NCBI GenBank assembly: GCA_022769365.1
Contig: JALEJO010000076.1
Location: 1-40,299, forward strand
Length of the DNA stretch: 40,299 nt
Direction of reading: 5' to 3'
From: Oscillospiraceae bacterium
GTDB taxonomy: Bacteria > Bacillota > Clostridia > Oscillospirales > Ruminococcaceae
Made by a program: the position numbers and the translations under genes. The notes below the pieces were generated by a model that was not told the DNA's origin, did no database searches, and worked only from the letters and a program-made list of their open reading frames with translations. Positions 25,870-33,362 of this stretch are shown here, one piece after another. Positions within the stretch are counted from its first letter, which is position 1; every line of letters begins with the position of its first letter.

Positions 25870-26762
25870 GTGATACAGTTAAAATTATTCTTGCAGATGA
25901 AAATAAAACGGAATATGTTTTCAGCAGGATTATATCTTTTAAATTTACTAAAAATATTTTTCTTCCATATACTTCACTTAATGCTTTTTTGTGCTGTGAT
26001 GAAATTTTTTTGAAAAGCGTTTCATATGTTAAACTTATAATAAACGATAATGAAATTCATATGGGTTTTATAGATACTTTAAAATCTTACGAAAAAAACG
26101 GCTGTTTTTTTATTTCTCTTGTTTCAAGAAGTTTTACGGCGGTTATGCTTCAAAATTACCTTGCGGAAGGTATTTATTCGGATATATCTTTTAATTCGCT
26201 TATGGATAATTATATATCTATGCCCTATGTTACACACGAAAATAATTCGGAAAAATCGGGATATATTTATGTTTCGGAAAATAAATCTTTCTGGGACAGT
26301 GTTTGCAGTTTTGGTTATAAATTAAAGAAAAATATTCCCTATATATCAGGAACAAATAAAGTAAATATTTCACTTCCGCAAAATCCGAAAACTATTGTTT
26401 TAAAAAATGAAAATATAATAGAAAAAGGCAGAATATCAGATTACAGAGCGATTTTAAGCGATATTTATATGCAGGACGCAGCAGGAGAATACGGCAAATA
26501 TCATCTTCACAGCGATAAAGCAGATACTTTAAACATTTCAAGGAGAATGAATATTCCTCTTGACAGACAGTTTTTATATTCTCCTTATTCTGCACTTGTT
26601 TACAGAATGCAACAGTATTTTCAGAAAGAAAAATTATTTTATGTAAAATCAGCAGGATTTGTAAATGCTGAATTATATGATATTTTGCAAGATGAAAATT
26701 CAATTAAGGCAATTGAAATAAATGGCGACAAAAAGGGAATTTTCACTTCATTATACAAATAA
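25866..26762 (+). CDS. Baseplate-hub-like protein (XkdQ / gpD-like)
   Basis: The 298-residue protein has an N-terminal beta domain (VKIILADENKTEYVF; YVKLIINDNEIHMGFIDTLKSY) and a middle segment, SFTAVMLQNYLAEGIYSDISFNSLMDNYI. It continues with SFWDSVCSFGYKLKKNIPYI. This order is that of the hub proteins XkdQ and late control gene D, which cap the tail tube and link it to the baseplate. The TTG start at 25866 lies behind GGCAGGTGA and overlaps the previous stop. It is the last gene of the cassette, followed by a terminator. Without tube, sheath or tape-measure genes the usual tail assembly cannot be made from this locus alone. Confidence 0.6.
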   Translation: MSDTVKIILADENKTEYVFSRIISFKFTKNIFLPYTSLNAFLCCDEIFLKSVSYVKLIINDNEIHMGFIDTLKSYEKNGCFFISLVSRSFTAVMLQNYLAEGIYSDISFNSLMDNYISMPYVTHENNSEKSGYIYVSENKSFWDSVCSFGYKLKKNIPYISGTNKVNISLPQNPKTIVLKNENIIEKGRISDYRAILSDIYMQDAAGEYGKYHLHSDKADTLNISRRMNIPLDRQFLYSPYSALVYRMQQYFQKEKLFYVKSAGFVNAELYDILQDENSIKAIEINGDKKGIFTSLYK

Positions 26763-26764
26763 AT

Positions 26765-26794
26765 AAAAAATGCCGCATTTAAGCGACATTTTTT
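26765..26794 (+). terminator. Terminator between the phage cassette and spoVAC (bidirectional)
   Basis: AAAAAATGCCGC (26765-26776) pairs with GCGACATTTTTT (26783-26794) with one mismatch, with A/T runs on both sides. It overlaps the spoVAC stop codon and lies just after the last cassette gene. Confidence 0.75.
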
Positions 26795-27225
26795 ATGATA
26801 TAATAAATTATTCCATAAATAACGGAAGATGCTGAACCATACAAAATAACCGGTCCTGCTATTTTGAATATCTGGCAGCCGACACCTAAAATAAGTCCTT
26901 CCGTTTTCGATTCAATTGCACAGGCTGAAATTCCGTTTGCAAAACCTGTTACCGGAACAAGTGTTCCGGCACCTGCATATTTTGCAATTTTTTCATATAT
27001 TCCAAGTCCTGTAAGCAAGGCACTTAAAAATATTAAAAAGATTGAAGTCCATGCGGAGGCTGTTTCGGGTTCAAATGAAAAGTATTCAAGAATTTCTTTG
27101 AACCATTCACCTACAAGGCATATTAATCCGCCGATTAAAAAAGCACATGGAAGTGTTTTATATGTTTTTGTCGGCGGATTTGTTTTTTTTACCATTGAAC
27201 TGTATTCGTTTTTGCTTAAATTCAA
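26779..27225 (-). CDS. spoVAC: Stage V sporulation protein AC
   Basis: The 148-residue protein starts MNLSKNEYSSMVKK, as the family does. It has four to five hydrophobic segments and the hallmark AGAGTLVPVTGFANG...AIESKTEG in the middle, followed by IFKIAGPVILYGSASSVIYG. SpoVAC is a channel component that moves dipicolinic acid and ions across the inner spore membrane. I choose TTG at 27225, six bases after AGGGTGA; a GTG at 27234 would add three residues. No spoVAD or spoVAE (usual partners) is adjacent. It converges with the phage cassette. Confidence 0.85.
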   Translation of the reverse strand: MNLSKNEYSSMVKKTNPPTKTYKTLPCAFLIGGLICLVGEWFKEILEYFSFEPETASAWTSIFLIFLSALLTGLGIYEKIAKYAGAGTLVPVTGFANGISACAIESKTEGLILGVGCQIFKIAGPVILYGSASSVIYGIIYYIIKNVA

Positions 27226-27308
27226 TATAATCACCCTGAATTAGTATGCTTATGATAATCTGAATTATTCTAAAATAAAAAAAATTGTGAAAAATTCCAA
27301 AAAAACAC

Positions 27309-27337
27309 TTTACAAATCAAAAGAAATATGTTAAAAT
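27309..27337 (+). promoter_or_regulatory. SigA-type promoter for the epimerase gene
   Basis: TTTACA (27309-27314), a 17-bp spacer and TAAAAT (27332-27337) preceded by TGT. It lies 37 bases upstream of the ATG at 27375. Confidence 0.7.
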
Positions 27338-27374
27338 GATAACAAAGCAAAATTTTTTGAAAGGACTGTAAAAA

Positions 27375-28385
27375 ATGAACAAAGCAAACCTTATGATATT
27401 CAACAAGATTAACTGCATCAAACTTAAAACCAAAAGATATGAAGCACTTATTGCTTATGAAATTGGTTCTAATGTGATACGTCTTGCAGACAAGGAAAAT
27501 GGAATTGAATTTTTCCGTTTCAGAGATGACGAAACAGCAGAAACAGTTATAAATTCTCCTGAAGTATGGGGACTTCCTACTCTTTATCTTCCAAACAGAT
27601 TCGCAGACGGAGTTCTTAAAACATCAGATGCAGTTTATCATCTTCCTGTAAATGAAAAAGCTCCTTATAATAACCATATTCACGGTTTCATTCATAAGAG
27701 AGTTCACGAAATAGTTGAATACAAAGCAGATGAAGAAAAGGCAGTTGCAAAAACAAGATATGTTTACGGAAAAAATGACCCGTTTTATGAATATCTTCCA
27801 ATAGATTTTGTTGCTGAATATACTTTTACTCTTTCAGATGAAAAAGGTCTTGAGTATAATGTTAAATTCACAAACAAATCAAATAAGCAGATGCCGATTT
27901 CTCTTGCAACACATACAACAATAAATTCTCCTTTTGTTATAGGTTCAAAAGAGGGAAACAGCAGGATTCAGGTTCCTATTGGCAATAAATGTATTCTTAA
28001 CGAAAGATGTTTGCCGACAGGAGAACTCAGAACTCCTGACAAGTACGACAGACTTTATCTTGGCGGCAGTCAGTGTCCTGTTCTGCATAATATCGATAAC
28101 GATATGTATCAGGCAGAAGACCTTATGCTTAATAAAGAAAGATTCCACGGTGTTCTTATAACAGATGAAGAAAGCGGAAAGAAAATAGGCTATGAAGTTT
28201 CAGATAACTATAAATTCTGGATAATCTGGAACGACAAAGGCTTTAATAAATATTTTTGTCCTGAACCAATGACGGCAATGATAGATGCACCAAATCTTGA
28301 TATGCCGGCAGAAGTAACGGGTTACAGTGAAATAGCTCCTGAAGAAAGCTATACTGTTTCACAGCGTTTCTTCTCTATCTTGTAA
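27375..28385 (+). CDS. Aldose 1-epimerase family protein (galactose mutarotase-like)
   Basis: The 336-residue protein has the mutarotase beta-sandwich pattern. YLPNRFADGV matches the N-rich loop, HIHGFIHKRVHEI holds the first His, ISLATHTTINSPF the second His, and FCPEPMTAMIDAPN the conserved Glu. Enzymes of this fold interconvert alpha and beta anomers of hexoses, sometimes as their 6-phosphates. The exact sugar is not readable from sequence. GAAAGGA precedes the ATG. It is monocistronic, with a good promoter and a long downstream hairpin. Confidence 0.85.
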   Translation: MNKANLMIFNKINCIKLKTKRYEALIAYEIGSNVIRLADKENGIEFFRFRDDETAETVINSPEVWGLPTLYLPNRFADGVLKTSDAVYHLPVNEKAPYNNHIHGFIHKRVHEIVEYKADEEKAVAKTRYVYGKNDPFYEYLPIDFVAEYTFTLSDEKGLEYNVKFTNKSNKQMPISLATHTTINSPFVIGSKEGNSRIQVPIGNKCILNERCLPTGELRTPDKYDRLYLGGSQCPVLHNIDNDMYQAEDLMLNKERFHGVLITDEESGKKIGYEVSDNYKFWIIWNDKGFNKYFCPEPMTAMIDAPNLDMPAEVTGYSEIAPEESYTVSQRFFSIL

Positions 28386-28401
28386 TTTTGGTTTTGAAAC
28401 A

Positions 28402-28448
28402 GAAGAGCAGCAATGACTGATCATCATTGCTGCTCTTCATCTTTCTTT
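28402..28448 (+). terminator. Terminator of the epimerase gene
   Basis: GAAGAGCAGCAATGA and TCATTGCTGCTCTTC form a perfect 15-bp stem with a short loop. Only an interrupted T-run (ATCTTTCTTT) follows. Repeat R7 begins right after. Confidence 0.7.
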
Positions 28449-28452
28449 ATTT

Positions 28453-28716
28453 AATGAGGAATTGTGGTATCGCCTGCGGCGACTTATCCCCCTCTGTCAC
28501 TTCGTGACATCTCCCCGAGGGAAGAAAAACTCTCAGTCAGCATTCGCTGACAGCTCTCCTTAAAAGGCGAGCCTTTATTTGTGCATTTGTAAATTTACTG
28601 AAAAAGCCTCTCCTTTTAAGGAGAGGTGGCACAGCGTAGCTGTGACGGAGAGGTTTTAGATAAGTCGCCGTAAGGCGACACCTTAATTCTTCACTCCTCA
28701 TTCCTAATTTCTCATT
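28453..28716. repeat. Modular palindromic repeat, copy R7
   Basis: Interior in the R5 orientation: GTCGCC/GGCGAC-type, TGTCAC/GTGACA, GTCAGC/GCTGAC, CCTTAAAAGG, AT-rich middle, CTCCTTTTAAGGAG, CACAGC/GCTGTG, GTCGCC/GGCGAC. The right terminal repeat runs to within the deoD stop codon, so the element abuts that gene exactly. Confidence 0.9.
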
Positions 28717-29422
28717 ATAAACACGCTGTTTCAAGTGCAATAAGCATCATATCTTTGAAAGATGTTTGTCTTTCTTCGGCGGTTGTTGATGTTCCTTTGA
28801 AAATATGATCTGAAACAGTTGTTATGCAAAGAGCGGATTTATTAAGTCTTGCAGCATTCATATAAAGTGCGGCAGCTTCCATTTCAACTCCAAGAACTCC
28901 CATTTTAAGCCAGTTTTTTGAGGCTTCTTTGTCGTCATTATAAAATTTATCTGATGATAAAATATTTCCGACGTGATATTTTATTCCCATTTTTTCGGCA
29001 ATTTCTGCCGCTTTTCTCAAAAGTTCAAAAGATGCAACAGGTGCAAAAGTTCCGTTTAAATTATATTGTCCTGCATAGGCTGAATCTGTACACGCCCCCT
29101 CTGCAAGTATAACATCACGAAGTTCAACATTTTCAGCCATTCCGCCGATTGTTCCGACTCTTATTATTGAATCAACGTCATATTCTGAAAATAATTCGTA
29201 TGAATAAATTCCTATTGACGGCATACCCATTCCGCTTCCCTGAACGGATATTTTTTTGCCTTTGTAGTATCCTGTATAACCAAGCATATTTCTTACTGTA
29301 TTGTAACATACAGCATCTTCAAGGAAAGTTTCAGCAATATATTTTGCTCTTAATGGATCGCCCGGCATAAGAACAACTTTTGCAATATCTCCTTTTTCTG
29401 CGTTGTTGTGTGGTGTAGACAT
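28715..29422 (-). CDS. deoD: Purine-nucleoside phosphorylase, hexameric type
   Basis: The 235-residue protein has VVLMPGDPLRAKYIAE, with phosphate-binding Gly and Arg. VQGSGMGMPSIGIYSYEL, RVGTIGGMAENV, GVEMEAAALYM (ribose-binding Met-Glu) and TVSDHI (catalytic Asp) follow. It splits purine nucleosides with phosphate into base and ribose 1-phosphate for salvage. Length matches E. coli DeoD. AAAGGAGG precedes the ATG. It lies 14 bases after the flippase gene on the same strand, so both probably share the promoter at 30892-30920. The stop codon is immediately followed by the end of repeat R7. Confidence 0.96.
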   Translation of the reverse strand: MSTPHNNAEKGDIAKVVLMPGDPLRAKYIAETFLEDAVCYNTVRNMLGYTGYYKGKKISVQGSGMGMPSIGIYSYELFSEYDVDSIIRVGTIGGMAENVELRDVILAEGACTDSAYAGQYNLNGTFAPVASFELLRKAAEIAEKMGIKYHVGNILSSDKFYNDDKEASKNWLKMGVLGVEMEAAALYMNAARLNKSALCITTVSDHIFKGTSTTAEERQTSFKDMMLIALETACL

Positions 29423-29436
29423 AATTATTTCCTCCT

Positions 29437-30855
29437 TTATTTTTTAAGTATTTTTTTAACTGTAAGAAGTATATCTTTGAAATTGAAAATTATCATAAAC
29501 AGATATATAACAGCTGATGCAGGTATTCTGTATTCAAGTGAATTTATCTGCATAAGACTGAGTGCAAACAGACAGACAAGATTTACTGTAAATCTGAAAT
29601 GACTGACTTTGAAATATATAAGTTTTCTTGAATCGTAAATTCTTATGAGGTAGCATATAAAGTAGCTTGCAAATGTTGCAATAACTGCACCCATTATACC
29701 GAATTTTAAAATTAAGAAATAGTTAAGCACAATATTTACAACAGCCGCCACGAGAGCCGTCCAGAAGGAGTGTGACGTCTTTTGCGTTGCAGAGTAAATA
29801 CTACTCAGGAATTGGTTGAAACACATCATAAGAACTGCTATAACGAGTACAGGGGTATATATATATGCTGTGTTGTAACCGTCGAATGTTTTTGTGTCTA
29901 TAATTATGTCTGAAAGAAGTCTTACAAACACAATTAAAAATCCGCTTGCAATAAACATCATAGACTGATAGGCTGAAAAAATCTGTTGATAGAATCTGCC
30001 TTTGTCGGCGGATTTATTTTCCATAATAGCCGACATATTCCAAGCCTGAAAGAAAATAGTCGAGATAGTTGAAACAAGATTTGGAATTTTTGAAGATGCA
30101 CCATAGATACCAGCGGCATCTTCGCCTGTAAGTCCTTCAGGACCATGCATATATCTTATAAATAAACGGTCTGAAAATCCTGTTACAATCCATAAAACCT
30201 GAGTAGGAATAAGCGGAATTGAAAATTTCAGCATTATTTTTGCAACATTTTTATTGAAATGTTTAGGTGAAAACCATTTCACAAGACGTGCGGCAAACCA
30301 TAGAAAAACGGCACTTGTAAAGTCGGATAAAACAACCGAAATCATAAAGCCTGTAACTCCAAGCTGCATTTTAACAATAAATATTATATTGAAAATGAAA
30401 AGCGTCAGCGTTGCAAGTATTCCGTCAAATGCGAAAAGTTTAACCATTCCTCTTGCTCTTACAAACTGTGCAAAAAGCATATGCAGGCACGAGGCGGCTA
30501 TGTACATAAGAAGAAGAATCTCATATCCTTCCGTATACGGAAGCAGGTAAATCAAGGGCGTTAAAAGAAGCAATACGCCAAGCCCGAATAATTCAATTAT
30601 ACAGGCGGTTGAGAAAACTTCCTTGTTGTTGTAGTCCTCATCAAGTCCGTATCTTATAACGGCTTCTGTAATTGTGAACGAAACAAGTGGGATAAGAAAA
30701 TTTGCGGTTATTTCAAGAAGTTCTTTTGTTGAATAATCTCCTGTATTGATATTTCCTGTGTAAAGTCTTGTAAGAAGTATAAGAAGAATTTTTGAACCAA
30801 AAGAACCTATTGCAAATATAAGAGTATTTGCGGCAAGTTTTTTGTATCTGTTCAT
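29437..30855 (-). CDS. Polysaccharide flippase (Wzx/MOP superfamily)
   Basis: The 472-residue protein has about twelve to fourteen membrane segments. The first segment shows NTLIFAIGSFGSKILLILLTRLYT, the start typical of Wzx-like flippases, and the middle SIPLIPTQVLWIVTGFSDRLFI with AGIYGASSKIPNLV is characteristic of the family. These proteins move lipid-linked sugars across the membrane for exopolysaccharide or wall polymer synthesis. No glycosyltransferase genes are nearby, so the substrate is unknown. GGAAA precedes the ATG. It appears to be the first gene of a two-gene unit with deoD, an odd functional pair. Confidence 0.88.
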   Translation of the reverse strand: MNRYKKLAANTLIFAIGSFGSKILLILLTRLYTGNINTGDYSTKELLEITANFLIPLVSFTITEAVIRYGLDEDYNNKEVFSTACIIELFGLGVLLLLTPLIYLLPYTEGYEILLLMYIAASCLHMLFAQFVRARGMVKLFAFDGILATLTLFIFNIIFIVKMQLGVTGFMISVVLSDFTSAVFLWFAARLVKWFSPKHFNKNVAKIMLKFSIPLIPTQVLWIVTGFSDRLFIRYMHGPEGLTGEDAAGIYGASSKIPNLVSTISTIFFQAWNMSAIMENKSADKGRFYQQIFSAYQSMMFIASGFLIVFVRLLSDIIIDTKTFDGYNTAYIYTPVLVIAVLMMCFNQFLSSIYSATQKTSHSFWTALVAAVVNIVLNYFLILKFGIMGAVIATFASYFICYLIRIYDSRKLIYFKVSHFRFTVNLVCLFALSLMQINSLEYRIPASAVIYLFMIIFNFKDILLTVKKILKK

Positions 30856-30891
30856 TTATAAATTTCCTTTTCTGAGTATATTTTGATATAT

Positions 30892-30920
30892 ATTATATCA
30901 CAGCAGGAAAAAAAAGTAAA
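30892..30920 (-). promoter_or_regulatory. SigA-type promoter for the flippase-deoD unit
   Basis: On the minus strand, TTTACT (30915-30920), a 17-bp spacer and TATAAT (30892-30897) in the context TGTGATATAAT, an extended -10. It lies 37 bases upstream of the flippase ATG. Confidence 0.75.
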
Positions 30921-31249
30921 GTGCAAAGAAAAATTTTAAATGCATAAAATGTCGTAAAATACACAAAAATATCTTATTTAATATATTTAAATTTGTTTAT
31001 ATATACAAAACTCTAAAAAATAAAAATTTTTTTGCAACGATTTGACATTCTCAATAGTATATGTAGTGAGAGGGGGAGAAAAAAGGACCATATCTTGAAC
31101 GGAAACCGCACGCTTTATGAGTTCGGGAAGATGCCTGCATATATTTTGGAGAGAGGGTATATTTTTATTGGTGTCTTTCATAAAAGCAGCGGAAAAGAGA
31201 AGGTTCTTTCCCCCTTGATATTTTGTCAGCTTAATTTACAAAATTGCTG
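30921..31249. other. Intergenic stretch with an unexplained more GC-balanced segment (about 31060-31215)
   Basis: The first 100 bases are AT-rich and look featureless. From about 31060 to 31215 the base composition is much more balanced than its surroundings. A frame starting TTG at 31095, behind AAAAAAGGAC, would encode about 52 residues (MNGNRTLYEFGKMP...) ending at 31253. I recognise no family. A TTGACA at 31043-31048 could be a -35, but I see no good -10 at 17 bases. It may be a small RNA, a small protein or neither. Confidence 0.3.
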
Positions 31250-31278
31250 TTGAAAATCATTTCTTTTTGTGATATAAT
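31250..31278 (+). promoter_or_regulatory. Promoter of the sigma/anti-sigma pair
   Basis: TTGAAA (31250-31255), a 17-bp spacer and TATAAT (31273-31278) in the context TTTTTGTGATATAAT. It lies 42 bases before the ATG at 31321. It is a housekeeping-type promoter; no self-recognised ECF promoter is evident. Confidence 0.75.
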
Positions 31279-31320
31279 TATTGGTAATAATGCCAATAAA
31301 TTGCGAAAGGAGTGGTTGCT

Positions 31321-31824
31321 ATGTCTTTGAATAAATTGACAGAAGATGAATTCTCGGATATATATGAGAAAAATCTCAACTCAATTTATGTTCTGTGTTA
31401 CAGCTATATGGGCAATAAATCAGATGCGGAAGATGCTGCACAGGAAACTTTTATAAGACTTATAAAATACGGAAACAATTTTGATTCCGATGAACATATA
31501 AAAGCTTGGCTGATTGTTACGGCTATGAATGTTTGCAAAACTATGCTGAAACATTGGTCAAAACAAAAAAGAGACGACAGCAGGGAAGTCATTGATATTC
31601 CCGATACAGTTTCAGAAAAAAATTATGAGCTGATACAAAATATACTTGAACTTCCTGAAAAATATAAAACCGTTATATATATGTATTATTATGAGGGGTT
31701 TACAACTGCTGAAATTTCAGGTTTTCTGAAAATAAGCGAGTCGTCCGCAAGGTCAAGACTTGCAAGAGGCAGAAATATTTTAAAGGAAGATATAACATTA
31801 AAAAGTGAGGAGGTATATGAATGA
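31321..31824 (+). CDS. ECF-type RNA polymerase sigma factor
   Basis: The 167-residue protein has sigma region 2 (FSDIYEKNLNSIYVLCYSYMGNKSDAEDAAQETFIRLI, about 10-48) and region 4 (LPEKYKTVIYMYYYEGFTTAEISGFLKISESSARSRLARGR, about 110-152). The two are joined by a short linker and no region 3 or 1 is present. This is the ECF layout. It would direct RNA polymerase to a small regulon when released from its anti-sigma factor. The ATG at 31321 is eight bases after AAAGGAG; the GTG at 31312 overlaps that site. The stop overlaps the start of the next gene by four bases (ATGA), typical of a sigma/anti-sigma pair. Confidence 0.93.
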   Translation: MSLNKLTEDEFSDIYEKNLNSIYVLCYSYMGNKSDAEDAAQETFIRLIKYGNNFDSDEHIKAWLIVTAMNVCKTMLKHWSKQKRDDSREVIDIPDTVSEKNYELIQNILELPEKYKTVIYMYYYEGFTTAEISGFLKISESSARSRLARGRNILKEDITLKSEEVYE

Positions 31825-32972
31825 ATGATATAAAAAACGCTTTCAGTGAACTTGAACCCGATAAAGAAACAGCAGACAGATTATATAATAAAATATTATC
31901 TTCATCATATGCACCGGCTTTTAAATCGAAAAAGAAAAAAATATGGCTTACTAAAAGAAATGCAACTATAGTTGCCTGTGCAGGAATACTTGTTGCAGGT
32001 ACTATTGTAAGCACCTGTTCGGCTCTTGTTCTTAATGTCAGCAAAAAAAGCGACAGCAAGCAGGAAACCACAACAGAAAGCACATATGAAGAGAAGAAAG
32101 AAAATTCAGAAACACAAAAAAATACAGAGGTTAGCAGCATAACACCTTCTGAAAATGAAAAGATTGAAAAGAAAGAGGAGCAAACGGAAGCTCAGACGGA
32201 AACAAAAATACCGAATGAAACAGAAGTTTCAAAGAAAACTGAAAAAGTTACAATAAACGGCAGGGATTATATCATTATTACAACCGAACCTGAAACAAAA
32301 AAAGATAATAAACTCCATGCATCAGACAAGGATATTATTCCTGCTGTTACTGAAAAAACAGAAAAACCGACTGAAAAGACAACTAAAAAGTCAACTCAAA
32401 AATCCACAGAAAAAACAACTAAGAAAATGTTTGAAAAGACTACATCAAAAACAACGGCTAAAATCACAATTAAAACAACATCAAAACCTTTGAAGTCGGA
32501 TATAGTTACGTCAGAACCTGAAAAGGTTGATACAATTGTTACAACTAAAGTGACAGAAAAAACTGAAACAAAAACTGAAGTGCCAAAAACGTCAGATGCG
32601 ATGGAAATAGGAACTGTTCCTGCCGAAACAACGGCTGTATATGGTACAACCGTTAACTGCACAAATGAAGAGATTTCACATACAACGGTTAAGGCAACAA
32701 CAAAAGTTGAAAATACAGCGAATACAGAAAACACGTCAACAGAAACAACGACAGTGGTTTCGCCATGGAACTATACAATTGTGACGTACAACGGTCAGAA
32801 TTATTATTTTGACGGCAATCAGACTACATATGAAGGCACTCAGTATTATCTTGGACCATATAAAATATATAATCAGAATTTAAGAGATTATATAACAAAA
32901 GATACTTATTTCATTGATGACTACAGTGTTGCAGTTGAAATAAATTCAGTTCTATATACCTATTCAAGGTAA
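31821..32972 (+). CDS. Single-pass membrane protein with Thr/Lys-rich stalk, candidate anti-sigma factor
   Basis: The 383-residue protein has a short cytoplasmic part (1-47), with ELEPDKETADRLYNKIL resembling the helical sigma-binding region of other anti-sigma proteins. One membrane segment follows (about 48-72), then about 240 residues dominated by Thr, Lys, Glu and Ser with KTTEK-like repeats. The C-terminal domain of about 60 residues is Tyr-rich (YNGQNYYFDGNQ, YEGTQYYLGPYKIY). The stalk could span the wall and place the outer domain outside the cell. The overlapping start with the sigma gene supports the anti-sigma role. No zinc-binding HxxxCxxC motif is present. GAGGAGG precedes the ATG. 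Confidence 0.72.
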   Translation: MNDIKNAFSELEPDKETADRLYNKILSSSYAPAFKSKKKKIWLTKRNATIVACAGILVAGTIVSTCSALVLNVSKKSDSKQETTTESTYEEKKENSETQKNTEVSSITPSENEKIEKKEEQTEAQTETKIPNETEVSKKTEKVTINGRDYIIITTEPETKKDNKLHASDKDIIPAVTEKTEKPTEKTTKKSTQKSTEKTTKKMFEKTTSKTTAKITIKTTSKPLKSDIVTSEPEKVDTIVTTKVTEKTETKTEVPKTSDAMEIGTVPAETTAVYGTTVNCTNEEISHTTVKATTKVENTANTENTSTETTTVVSPWNYTIVTYNGQNYYFDGNQTTYEGTQYYLGPYKIYNQNLRDYITKDTYFIDDYSVAVEINSVLYTYSR

Positions 32973-32983
32973 TTTACCTCCAA

Positions 32984-33019
32984 AAAAAGAAACAGCACAC
33001 TTGTGTGCTGTTTCTTTTT
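32984..33019 (+). terminator. Terminator of the sigma/anti-sigma operon
   Basis: AAAAAGAAACAGCACAC and GTGTGCTGTTTCTTTTT form a perfect 17-bp stem with a two-base loop and a T-run. Repeat R8 follows at once. Confidence 0.9.
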
Positions 33020-33020
33020 A

Positions 33021-33322
33021 ATTAGGAAGCGTCGTGTCGCCGCAGCCAAGTCACTCCACGTTACTAAAAATGTAAGGGTAATTTTATGGTTAAAGCCCCT
33101 GCCAGGGGCGATTTTGTTTTATGCGTTTCTACCCCTCAGTCAAGCCTTACGGCTTGCCAGCTCCCCTTTCAGGAGAGCCTTAAAAACATCTTTACAAATT
33201 TAATAAAAAATCCCCATTTTAAGCCTCCTCTGAAAGGGGAGGGGGACCGCCGAAGGCGGTGGAGGGGTTTTAAATCTGTCAGCGAAGCTGACACCGCAAT
33301 TCCTCACTCCTCATTCCTAATT
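33021..33322. repeat. Modular palindromic repeat, copy R8 (left end divergent)
   Basis: The right side has the normal modules: CAAGCC/GGCTTG, CTCCCCTTTCAGGAGAG, AT-rich middle, CTCCTCTGAAAGGGGAG, ACCGCC/GGCGGT, GTCAGC/GCTGAC and the terminal repeat. The left 90 bases differ: after AATTAGGA comes a partial hairpin region, then CCCCTGCCAGGGG. This suggests a rearranged or older copy. Confidence 0.85.
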
Positions 33323-33359
33323 AAAAAAGTTCTCCTCATAAATGAGAAGAACTTTTTTT
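33323..33359 (-). terminator. Terminator at the end of the nadB-glk operon
   Basis: AAAAAAGTTCT and AGAACTTTTTT with an inner CTCAT/ATGAG pairing form a long hairpin with T-runs on either strand. It begins 4 bases after the glk stop. Confidence 0.85.
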
Positions 33360-33362
33360 CAA

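Noticed and set aside
19414..26800. Attachment sites flanking the phage cassette
   Set aside because: The only long similarity between the two sides belongs to the dispersed repeat family (R5, R7), which occurs throughout the window, and no integrase is present.
31700..32140. Antisense frames opposite the sigma/anti-sigma genes (also 32396-32734)
   Set aside because: They are shadows of low-complexity Thr/Lys-rich coding sequence, with no start signals.
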